Under the pieces are notes generated by a model. That model did not search any database and was not told the origin of the DNA. It saw only the letters and a list, made by a program, of their open reading frames with translations. A stretch of DNA of 64,000 bases from Phlebopus portentosus. Lineage: Eukaryota; Basidiomycota; Agaricomycetes; Boletales; Boletinellaceae. Made by a program: the position numbers and the translations under genes. The stretch covers positions 124,001 to 188,000 of the forward strand of contig JAYXKI010000014.1 in assembly GCA_037892935.1 (NCBI GenBank). The letters run 5' to 3'. Of this stretch, positions 48,261 through 58,607 are shown piece by piece. The stretch's first letter is position 1. Each line of letters begins with the position of its first letter.

Positions 48261-49858
48261 GCCCGCTCGGATCTTATGCTCACTGTGGTCCATTGCGACT
48301 GCCACTATTAACAGCCAAGACTAGTTCTAGAGAGAAAAGTCTTGAAAAATGAGTCAACCGATTTCTCCGCATAATTGTGAGTACGGGGTATATTCAAGCT
48401 CTTCTGTACCTTGGGAATGGCTTTCTATAATTTGCCCAAATGAAACTTCAAACCACAATGGATACAGCTTCAGAGACCCGGAGTTCCGAAGCATGAGACA
48501 CAGAGTGGATTCACAAGGGCTCATGCCATGTTTCGCAAAGAGGATGATCCACGTCCAATCAGTAAAAGCAAGGTGCTGCGCACTTGAGAATTGTAATCGT
48601 TCGTCTCTGGCAACAATCACGGCATACCTTGTGTTACGCATGTAGATGCACGTTGTTCTTCAATGAACAAGGCACGAGAGTGGTCAAGCCGTTATCGCGC
48701 GTATTCCATTCCTTCAGCACATGCAGCATTCCTCACCTATTCCAACCTCTTTGCGGGAAGCAATCCTTGCAGAGCTCCGCCCGGTGGACTTCATGTTCAC
48801 ATCCAACAATGGAATCAGGTGAATAGAAGAAAACGACGAAACTGCTCCTTATGAAATAAACGATTATAAACACGTTATGAGGAACGATTTGCTTGGCCTT
48901 CTCGACAAAGCGACGAATAATGGTAGCCGATGAGTACTATAGAGCGCAGTTGCAGTGATACTTGTCAAAAACTTGAATAGTCGAGAACATATCGAATAAC
49001 GAGGATCCTTTTCCGTGACGTGTCCGACATGGGTTGCTGCCTGTTGTTGCATCGGAAATTCAGGCAAATTCATCTGAACCGGTTCCGAAGGCATCGAGGA
49101 GTACTATTGGTGGAGAGATGCGGTTCTCCTATCCATCCAAGTGGACGAAAGTTTAGCTTGGCGTTGAGAGAAACCAAGGGAACGGATAAGGGGTCTATAG
49201 GGCGAGTCTCCAATGTGGAGGGTCCCATTCGTTGCGGCCGCCGAGCTGAGCCTGCGCATGTTTAATACGGAGCCGCTGGAATGGTCCCGCTATTGTGTCA
49301 TTCCGTATGCCGTGGGTGAGTCGCCAGTCTTCTAAGTCTTCCCTAGTCTTCCCTTCCGGGATTCTCGTTGGAGTTCTTCATTTCATTGACCGACGAGCGT
49401 GTGGTTGAGCACAATGTGTGCAGTGGCCCTCAATGTGAACATGAGGTATATCGTCTAAATGGAGATGAGATTGATGACCGGCATCCCGTGAGAATGTGTT
49501 ACCTAATAAGCTTATTTTCGGAAAAACAAACAAAGGATTGATTCATCTCGGCTTGAGTGCGACCGTCTGCCCGTTCCAATCCTTGTGCCAGACGACGGAG
49601 GCCGTCCAAGCCCTCTCGTGGTTGGTGTAATATAAAGACACAAAACGTTGTCAATCCCTCTTTCTGTCTTTACGATCCACTCTCCTTTCTCATCTCACCA
49701 TTCTTTCTATCTCATCTCCCTCTTTGTTCTCTTCAATCTCGTCCTATCTCTCTTCACGGTCACTACTTTCGGGTTTTCCGTCTTAAATATCGGCAACTGG
49801 TCTTGCTGGAACTTCAATTTTTTCGACATTAGTCTGAATTACTACTGAAATCACCGAA
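48261..49858. other. Upstream region of FRE1
   Basis: No gene recognised. It holds a diverged repeat near 48710-48800 and the block 49154-49260 that is also found upstream of the second reductase. A pyrimidine-rich leader with CT runs (49658-49760) precedes the ATG, a common fungal promoter feature. Confidence 0.5.
49154..49260 (+). repeat. Conserved upstream block shared by both ferric reductases, copy 1
   Basis: Matches 53709-53803: GCTTGGCGTTGA, GAAAC, AACG, CCAAT, AGGGTC, then GCGGCCG and GCGCAT in the same order. It marks the extent of the duplication that produced two FRE genes and includes a single GGATAA here. It may include shared promoter elements. Confidence 0.6.
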
Positions 49859-52262
49859 ATGAGTTCCTATCCGTCCGCAACGACTGGTAATTCTTCGACT
49901 TCTGAAGCCACAACCGGCGACGCAGGAGCTTCTGGAGGACAAGGTGGAGGAGGTGGAGGCGGCGGTTTCAATGGCCCGAGTCCTGATGAGATGATGGTCT
50001 ACTGGCTAGATATCGCTCTCCTTTGCGTCGTCGGCGCATTTTTCCTTGCCTTCCTCCCTCGCATGATCGGCCGTTTGAGCAACTTCTCGGAGTGGACGCG
50101 CGGATTGATCTTGCGTGCAGGTAGCCCACAAGATCCTATGGTACAACGTATGAGGAACCAGGATCGCATTCAACGCGTCAACACTGCTACGACGTACGTT
50201 GATGGCGGATCAGACCAGTCGCATACCCTCGCGAACCACAGTACTAGCGCGTATGCCTATGGTCGATCCGGAAAGGAGTGGTCTTCAGCGCCCTCCGGTC
50301 AAACAACAAATCCACCTGCGCATGTTGTATCTCTTACATCCCTCTTCCATCCGCTGTCGAAACCTTTCGGATACCCTATTTCCCCCGGGAAATCAATTGG
50401 CAAATACTTGCTCGTAATCGTCTACATGGCGGGTGTCTTCTTCTTGGTGTTCTTCAATGGGGGAGACCCCTTGGCGGATTCCGACCGACTGGGCTATATC
50501 GCTATTTCGCAGATTCCGGTAGCGGTCGCCTTGGGCACGAAAAACAATGTCATCGGTATGTTGCTAGGGATGGGCTACGAAAGGGTATGTCTTTGTTTCT
50601 TCCCTTCAGAAGCTTATTGAGCTATTTTTAACCCTTTTTTGGCTCGTACCCAAGTTAAACTACCTTCACCGCGCCGTCGGGATCGTCAGTTTCGCCGCTG
50701 CTGGCATGCATGCCTTGGGATATCGTAAGCCGATGCGCTATCACCGTCTGGATGTACTGATTTGATGTCCTCTTTCCCACCATAGTTTACAAATGGGCCA
50801 TCAACGAAAGCCTTGCCCAGAGCATCGCCGAGCCTTTTGTGATCTGGGGACTCGTGGGTCTGGGCGGCGTGTCTCTTCTCTTCGTGTGTTCTATCCCTGT
50901 TGTACGTCAAAGGGCGTACACTTTCTTCCTTTACTCCCACATCGCCGGATATATCCTCTATTTGATCGGTGTAAGTTTGCATCGAGCTGCCCGATCAGTA
51001 TTCAAAGGACCCCTTTCTGACGATGTCTGTTTTACTTGTAGATCTGCTATCACGAGTCGGTATGCATTAATTGGGCGTTGTTGTCTGTCGGGATTTACGG
51101 CCTTGACCACTTCTTGCGGGTCATCAAGACACGTTTCGCTGTCGCCAAACTTACTGCTGTTCCGGAGCTCGGCATCACACGCGTGGAATTGCCCGGCGTC
51201 GGGGCCGGATGGCGTGCAGGACAACACGTCCGTCTTCGCGTCATGTCGGGCGAGATGGGGTTGATTGGGTGGAGTGTTGCACATCCATTCACGATTGCAA
51301 ATGCAAGCGATTCTGAGTCTGGGCATGGGCTTGTTCTCCTGTGCAAGAAGGCCGGCAGTTGGACGGACAAGCTTTATGCTGCTGCGAACCGTTCTGGCAG
51401 CTACGGATCGGAGGAAAAATATGGTGCTCAGCGGATCAGGGAGATGAGAGTGATTGTTGAGGGTCCATACGGTGCGTTAGAGTCCGTCTTTATCTTGCTC
51501 TACGTCTTGATGAATTTCGAGTAGGCGGGCTAGGCAATATGGTGATGTCAAGTTATTCTTCAGTTCTGCTCGTCACTGGTGGAAGTGGTGTTACCTTCGG
51601 CATCGGTCAAGCGGAGGAAATGGTACAGCACATCAGCTCTGGAAAGTCCGCAGTGAAGTTTATCGAGCTCGTCTGGATCACGCAGGACAAATGTGAGTTT
51701 CACCTTCACTCAATTCGTACCTATAAACACCGATGTCTAATGAATTACAATCGCGGATCAGCCTCCCTGTCACCAATGCTTCCGACCTTCGCTTCGCTTC
51801 TCAACTCCGTCGCGAATATCCCGGGCGTCATCATGCGGATCACGGTGCACTACACAAGGGCCGAGAAGCAGTCAGCCTTCGCACCAGAAGGCACGAAGGT
51901 CGGCGGATCCTCGCTTGACGCACACCTAGCAACGCTCGCTCCGAACCTCACTCTTCATGCCGGCCGCCCTTCTCTCCCGCGCATCTTGTCATCGATCGCT
52001 TCTCTTACGTCAAGCCTGCAGGACGCAAAGGGCCTCGCAGTAGGTGTGTGCGGGCCACTGGGTCTCGCTGGGGAGGTACAGAGGGCTGTGAGAGGTGTTG
52101 ATGGGCACATGAGATCTGCATGCGGGGGTATTGAAGTACACGAAGAGTGCGTCCCCACATTCCCTTCAGCCAATCCCTTTTATCCCCTCCGTCTCGTCCT
52201 TTCTCAGGAACACAACAGTTCTGATGCTGATTATTTGATGTTATAGGGTGTTTGGGTGGTAA
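49859..52262 (+). CDS. Ferric reductase, FRE/NOX family, first of two
   Basis: Plasma-membrane flavocytochrome that moves electrons from NADPH through FAD and two hemes to extracellular Fe3+ (or Cu2+). Exons 49859-50584, 50655-50724, 50786-50970, 51042-51471, 51534-51692, 51762-52146 and 52247-52262 give 656 residues. After a Gly-rich extracellular start come membrane helices. The heme ligands are two His pairs spaced HX13H: HRAVGIVSFAAAGMH and HIAGYILYLIGICYH. FAD site: GQHVRLRV and HPFTIAN. NADPH site: LLVTGGSGVTFGIG and VGVCGP. The C-terminus VFGW is the usual family end and lies on a 16-base last exon. A second copy lies 2 kb downstream. A role in iron uptake is inferred from FTR1 and FET3 in the same window. 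Confidence 0.92.
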
Positions 52263-52859
52263 GCGAATTTCGCACGGCTTCTCACTCGTTGGGAAATCGG
52301 AGTCTCCCTCCCTTGCGCACTTGATGTGTCAACGCCTCAGCGCTGCGCTCCGAGAGCGTGAACTACCTTTCCCCGGGTGCCCAGGATTCGTCTCGTTATT
52401 TTTGTTTGGCTTGGGCACGTCCGGTATTTATCTTTCATCATACGCGCCGAGCTGGCTCGGCGACTCGCTAAGCAGAGTTTCTCTTCACCATAGAAGTTCG
52501 GATGTAGCTGCAACTCATTTAGAATACCTTTTCCAATCTTTCCCCCGACCCTTGCTAACCCATTCTTGAATTCCTTGGATATTGCCGAGGAGTTATCTGA
52601 TTCGCATCGCTCTCTTCCCCGCCATTCCATTGCGTTCTCCTGCGCTATCAGTTTTGCGTTGTTTTTTTTTTCTTGCCTCTCGTTTCAATGTACTCAAGTT
52701 GCTTGCGACTGCCTGTCTTCAAATGTTTGTGTCTTTCGTATTGTTGTATCATCATCTGTGCTGTGGAGAAAGGAATGGAACGATATTCATAGATGCAGAG
52801 TCGAAGGAGAGAGAAAAACGACAAGTATGAATTTGGACAGATAAAGCTCTTCTATTAGG
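52263..52859. other. 3' flank of FRE1, no gene recognised
   Basis: Short frames; TTATCTGATT at 52591 is a near-match to a GATA site. Nothing coding recognised. Confidence 0.5.
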
Positions 52860-53075
52860 CGGGATCCATCCGACTTATCGTTGTAGTCGCCACCTTAATG
52901 GAAGTTCCCTTATTAGGTCCTTGTTCTCGGGCTTCTTTCAGTTAAATGAGCTCTCGACTGCTAAGGACACAGCGGTAAGACAGGTTTTCAATTGATACTA
53001 GAATCTCGGCCACAAATGGGCTCGCAGCTGATATTTGCTGCTCCAACATGTTGATCACGGAGCAGGCAGGTACAC
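52860..53075 (-). pseudogene. DUF6533 copy 11, last-exon remnant
   Basis: Minus strand from about 53075. The translation ACSVINMLEQQISAASPFV, AEILVSIENL, CVLSSRELI, stop, LKEAREQGPNKGTS lines up with ACSIFNIMEFKLQFSNLFL through SVLGSRMLINLKEAGERGQNQGTS of copy 6 with few gaps. A stop sits inside the LGSRM block. Weak traces of the YKAAEYW exon (NQYCSVRG) lie further up at about 53130. Like copy 10, it lies head to head with a ferric reductase. Confidence 0.75.
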
Positions 53076-54276
53076 TAGTGAGAGACGGGCTTCATCCACG
53101 GACGCTGCAATACTGATTGGTCGCCTCCAGGAAACAATTGAAGTTCATGGTAACCGGTGCGTCGGATGTAGATAGGTCTTCCGCTCTTCCTTCCAATTAG
53201 CACCGCCATTTATTTACTATGAGATCGATCGCAGTGGGAGAAGGCAACTTGTTTGCCGTGGCTGTGATTGGAGTGACTCCGACTCGGAATTTGAGTTCGC
53301 GCGTGAGCAATGTCACGATCACGTGCGACATGGCGTTACCAAAAACCAAAATGAAGTTTGTTCGTCAAGGCCGAAAACGTCTTTTCTTCGATCCTCCCAC
53401 CTCTAGTTCAATGCTCGAGTCGCTTAGTTGTAATGCCATTCCTGCGTTGCAAACGCGTGCACGACTAGTGGTATCTGGTGGCTCTCGTGTCTGCGCGATA
53501 CGCGTCGGCGGCCGGTGACTGATACTGTGGCTTCGATGGGGCACCTCCTGGCTTTCTTTACAGTGGCAACAGATGGCAACGCGCCCTTCCATGGTGAACT
53601 GAGCTTCTTGGCGATGAATAAGACATTCCTGGTATTGCTAATCTTAGCAGCCCATAATAAATCACGTCTTCGAAGAATACCTGAAGTTGCAAGAAGCTGC
53701 TAAAAATGTGGCTTGGCGTTGAATGAAACTAGGGAAACGAGGCGGTAAGCTCCCAATTGTAGGGTCTCTTCTTCTCGGCGGCCGACGGATGGAGGCGCGC
53801 ATTCGGTTGCTGGGCTTACAGTCGTGACCAATAACCAATCTTGTCCTTGCTGAGGGAGCGGAATTTCAAGTCAAACAAAACGCCTCCTTGTCTATTAGTT
53901 CGTTATGATGGGAAATTTGAGCCTTTTCGTCCTTTCGTATTTGCAGCTCGCGCTCTGAATCCGGGAGATACAGGTCTCGATACGGTTTCGTTCCTCGCTT
54001 AGCGAATGAACACTAGCGTAGGTTATTGTTGTTACTCTGGTTGAAAGGCGACCAATCGGTCGCAGCAACGAGTGGACCTTCTTGCCTATCTGTTCTAAAA
54101 TATAAGTGTGCGTAGCTGAACTTGAAGGGACGTCCTTCCCTCCTTCTTTCTCCCATTCTTCTATTCTTCATACTTTTTTTTTGTTTTTCTCGTTCTTTCA
54201 ACTTTATTTCAGTGCTTGCAGCGGGTTCTGCGAGCTTTTTTGACTTTTTTCATAACGTGCTTCTGAAAGTTTTACA
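53076..54276. other. Upstream region of FRE2
   Basis: No gene recognised; one open frame at 53219-53518 lacks known motifs. Contains the shared block 53709-53803. No GATAA palindrome was seen here. Confidence 0.5.
53709..53803 (+). repeat. Conserved upstream block shared by both ferric reductases, copy 2
   Basis: Partner of 49154-49260, at 474-568 bases before the ATG (598-705 in copy 1). Confidence 0.6.
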
Positions 54277-56577
54277 ATGAGCTCTAACGAGACAGCCACA
54301 ACAGGGAATGCAGGGGGAGGAGGTGCAGGAGGTGCAAGTGATCCGACAGGTCCCAGTCCAGACGAAGTTATAGTTTTCTGGTTAGACATCGGCCTCCTCT
54401 GTGTCGTCGGCGCCTTCTTCCTGGCTCTTTTGCCTCGGGCAATTGGTCGATTCAGTAATCTCACCGAATGGACACGCGGGTTGCTTTTGAGGTCGGGTCC
54501 ACCTCCAAATCCGATGATACAGCGCATCACACCAAACGACCGGCTTTACCGTCCTGACACAAGGAGGTCTTCATTCGGTGACGGCGCTTCAGACCAGTCG
54601 CACACGCTGGCTGATCATAATGCATATATTCGCTCCGGAAAGGAATGGGCCTCAATGCCTTCAGGTCGTGGTGATGTCGTTTATCCAACCCACGTTCGCT
54701 CGCTCGCAACCATTTTGCATCCCGTTTCCAAGATATTTACTCACCCCCTCTCCGCTAACAAGACAACGGGAAAGTTGTTCCTTACACTCGCATATGTTGT
54801 GACCATACACGTCATTGTATTGGACGGCGATAATCCTTTCTTGAATCCTATCGTGAATCCCAATCGTCTGGGCTACATTGCAATCTCACAGATTCCTGTG
54901 GTGATCGCATTAGGAACGAAGAACAACGTTATTGGGATGTTGCTCGGGATTGGATATGAAAAGGTGAGCTTTACGGATTTGAGTCTGGCGTTCCTGTTCT
55001 CACTAGTTTTCACTAAAGCTGAACTTCTTGCATCGTTTGGTCGGTCTCGTAGTATTTATTACCGCGAATGTCCACGCGACTGTTTATAGTGAGCAACTTG
55101 CAGTAATCTTAAGATATCACTGGGAGCTAATTTGCTTATTTCGTCAGTCATCTCGTTTGTGAGTACTCAGAACTTCGAAGCACTTCAGGCGCCCTTCGTC
55201 CAGGCTGGACAAACGGGTCTTATTGGCGTTACGCTCCTGTTTCTCGCCGCCTCTGGTGGGATTCGAACCAATGCGTATACTGTGTTCCTTATACTGCATA
55301 TCGTTGGAACGGTTATATTCTTCGTCGGTGTACGCCTGATCTTTACTTCAAAGATAGTATAGAATCTCATGCCTATGACACTTCCAACAGATTTGGTACC
55401 ACCAGGCGGTCTGTAGCAAGTACGTCCTGCTTGCCGTCGGGATCTATGGCTTTGATCACTTGTTCCGGATTGTCAAAACGCGTTTCGCTACTGCCCGACT
55501 TACAGCTGTCCCAGAGCTTGGTCTGACCCACGTTGAGGTACCAAGCGTTGGAGCAGGGTGGCGTGCAGGGCAACACGTTCGTCTTCGTGTCCTCTCGGGC
55601 AGCATGGGGTGGTTCGGATGGACGACTGCTCATCCGTTTACTATCGCCTCCGCGAGTGAATCGGATAAGGGCATGGTGCTGATGTGTAAGAAGGCAGGTG
55701 GATGGACGCGCAAGTTGTATACCGCTGCAAGCCAGTCAGGAACGGGTGGTATAGAAAACGGCTATAATATGCAGTCTACGCGGGAAATGAAAGTGATTGT
55801 CGAGGGTCCATACGGTACGTCGGGTTTTCGCATACGTTGTTACGTTTTAAGTGACGGCATTATAGGAGGAACGGGTCACGTGGTGATGTCAAGTTACTCG
55901 TCTGTCTTGCTTGTCGCTGGAGGTAGTGGAATCACCTTTGGCTTGGGTGCGGCGGAAGAACTGATCCAGGACATTCTCAATGGACGGTCGTCAGTCAAAT
56001 TCATTGAGTTAGTCTGGAGTACGCAGGAAAGAGGTCAGTTTTCTCCTCCACAGACTTCTCTTCCGATATCATGCCGCAGGAGCCTAATACAAGCTACGGC
56101 ATTGTTCTAATCAGGATCGCTTGCTCCCATGGTCCCAAGCTTCTCCACTCTCTTCGGCCTTGTCGCCAACGTCCCGGGTGTAGTACTGCGCATCACGGTG
56201 CATTACACGCGTGCAGAGAAGCCCGATACCGATGGCGGCAAAGCGCGTGCGGCAGTAGATGCGCATTTGGCGACACTCGCGCCGAACCTCTCGCTCCAGC
56301 CGGGCCGCCCGCCCTTGCAGCGGATCGCGAACTCAATTGCGCGCCTCACGGCGAGCGTCCCGGATGCGCGAGGTCTCGCGGTTGGTGTTTGCGGTCCGGC
56401 GGGCCTCGCGCTTGAGACTGCTAAAGCGGTGAAGGCCGTGGATAGTTCCCTTCGTAACTCGTGTGGTGGAGTTGAGTTGCATGAAGAGTAAGGCTTTGTT
56501 TTGGCGCGAATCAATATTGTGTGACCTGTACTGACCGATCTTGATTTCCTTTTATATGCAGGGTTTTTGGATGGTGA
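54277..56577 (+). CDS. Ferric reductase, FRE/NOX family, second of two
   Basis: Tandem paralogue of the gene at 49859 with the same exon plan. Start MSSNETATTGNAGGG, then PSPDEVIVFWLDIGLLCVVG, which the first copy shares almost residue for residue. Heme His pairs: HRLVGLVVFITANVH and HIVGTVIFFVGIWYH, both HX13H. FAD site GQHVRLRVL and HPFTIAS; NADPH site LLVAGGSGITFGLG and VGVCGP; end ELHEEVFGW with the TGA at 56575-56577 in a tiny last exon after TATGCAG. The loop between membrane helices differs most from copy 1 (VSTQNFEALQAPFVQ against KWAINESLAQSIAEP), which may change substrate or partner. No defect seen. Confidence 0.92.
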
Positions 56578-57048
56578 AGGATGTGTTGCGGATATTCTCA
56601 GATCTTCAAGAGACGTTTTCCCGTTTCGGTCCCCCTCCTTCTCTATCTTCGAGATTTCGCTCTGGAAGCGCTTTCCTTTTTCATATATACACGCACGTAC
56701 ACTATACGGTCCCTGACATTACTGTATCATGTAAAACATTCATTTCAGTCCACTCGTTTCGCTATGTACTGTATCTCTGATGCAACAAATTGTGGCATTG
56801 CATGTCCAGACTAAAGTACCGAGAAAGTAAGTAAGGACGAGGAGTGTGATCTAAAATAAGTATCTATGTAAGTTACCGTCCCTCTAGATTCTTGAACCGA
56901 TTCCTTGCAAGGTATTTATTACTTTAGGGTATCAAATAAATGAAACGATATAAAGAATACAACCAAAAGGAGAGACGATAGATGATAATGCAGTCCGTTT
57001 CGATAGCTAATATGCAAAGAAAGGAACGTGGAAAGATAGGGATAGCTT
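56578..57048. other. Convergent 3' flank
   Basis: 3' ends of FRE2 (plus) and the KRE6-like gene (minus). I looked here for the missing catalytic domain of the latter and found none. Confidence 0.55.
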
Positions 57049-58139
57049 TCATCGTCCTCGTGAAGTGTCCAGCTCGGATCGATTTACCCTGCGGGGTTGT
57101 AGGCCATGACATGAATTGACCGCAAAATAGGGAACAAGAATAAAATACGGGACTCACGCGTCTACTGGTACCTGCCCCGTCGAGTTCGTAGTGACGTTCG
57201 AAAGATTCGAAGGATGATTGTGAGTGAAGTGATCCGTTATCGGCCAAGCCGTGCTGATTCATCACCGTCACCAACGTGTTAGTCAAGGAAGTCTAGGGTC
57301 GTAGAATGAAATTTTGATGAACGTACAAAAGAGCAAACAGTGAAACCAAGAGTACGATCTGATCATTCACATGCAATCAGGCGTACGCGAACGCACGGTC
57401 AGCAAAGGCCGTGAAAGAAGTAGTGGCAGGCCAATGCACTGACTAGACATCCCAGGTTCAGCGTTCCTCGAGGTGTGCAGATAGTCCCGCCCTTGTCAAT
57501 CGTCTTATCCCTGTCCGGGTCCGGTGTATGTAGTACATCGTCTGGTTCTGCCACGGTGGCGTTCATCGCACTCCCCCATGTACTCGGGTCTGGTAATAAT
57601 GAAAACTTTAATTCCGTTCACAGAAGTATTCATTTTGTAATAATTAGCATCAAAGAAGATGAGAATAGATAGGACGACGCACTCTGCTAGACATGCTGCT
57701 AGTATCCGAAAACGATCGTGCATAGGGAGGTCGAGGCGCCTCCAAGTCCGCTAAATTGTACGGACTCGGCCCATCATCCTACCGATGAAGAGATCAATCA
57801 CACGAGCTATTTTTATCAAGCAAGGGAGAAAAAAAGACTCACGAAGAACTGGCCTGAAAATCGACTGGGAGAAAGTAACTCGCTGCGCATCCACGGACGA
57901 TCAACTTCAACACCAGGAATAGGAATTTGGAATCTCGCTTTCTCTGCAGGCGGACTTGGGGTTGGTGTAATGAGCGATGTCATTGCAGTCGGGGTAGGCG
58001 GCATCCGTGGCGAGCTCAGTGCAATTGTCGTGCTACTTGTGGTCACGGACGTGCCGGTAGTGAAAATCGAACTCGCGCTGCTAGCTCCTTCGCCATTGTC
58101 GGCGTCGGGTTGAGTTCGCTCTTCGGAGCCAGAGGCCAT
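57049..58139 (-). CDS. KRE6/SKN1-like protein reduced to cytosolic tail and membrane anchor
   Basis: Best model: exons 58139-57843, 57778-57679, 57589-57444, 57358-57327, 57253-57158 and 57088-57049, 236 residues in frame. The middle matches the N-terminal part of beta-glucan synthesis proteins Kre6/Skn1: PSTWGSAMNAT, AEPDDVLHTPDPDRDK, DKGGTICTPRGTLNLGCL, then the single membrane segment IVLLVSLFALFTAWPITDHF and NSTGQVP. In Kre6 a family-16 glycosidase-like domain of several hundred residues follows, beginning around a DPDTP motif. Here the frame ends 16 residues after GQVP and nothing downstream resembles it. The donor after exon 2 (GTCGTC) is weak. Either a truncated pseudogene whose remaining frame is still open or a short regulator. 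Confidence 0.65.
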
Positions 58140-58607
58140 CATTCATGGAAGGCAGACGCGGGGAAAGGAGGAAAACGAAAGACGAGGATGATGGGCAAAA
58201 CGAGATGCACGTTTGAGAGAAAACACACGGCCCATACGCGACATCGCACGTCGGGCATTACAGGACGCAGTTGCCGTAACCCAAGAAGCCGCCGGAAAAC
58301 AGGTCTAGACTGAAAGAGTTCGCTAGAAAAATGCTTTGATCAGTGACCAATTCAATCAGCGTGGAACTAATTGCGATCAACACGACGCGGCTATCAATTT
58401 GCTGTGCTTGTCTGTACAATTTCGGAAGGAAGGAAACAACAGTGTCGGCGTCCGTTTGAAGGCGCGGATATCGTCACCTGTAGGATTGAGATCAAGAAAA
58501 GACATTATAATATCGTCAGTGAGTACATCACGTCTATGCAGGCAATCAGATAGATAGGAAAACAAGGTTAAGGGAATCGGGTATATTTCTGTCGATGCAA
58601 GGCGTAA
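58140..58607. other. Intergenic, no gene recognised
   Basis: Promoter of the KRE6-like gene and 3' flank of MON1, both on the minus strand. Confidence 0.5.

Noticed and set aside
55255..55270. GGGATTCGAACC, tRNA-like
   Set aside because: Lies inside a coding exon of FRE2 and codes for conserved residues.
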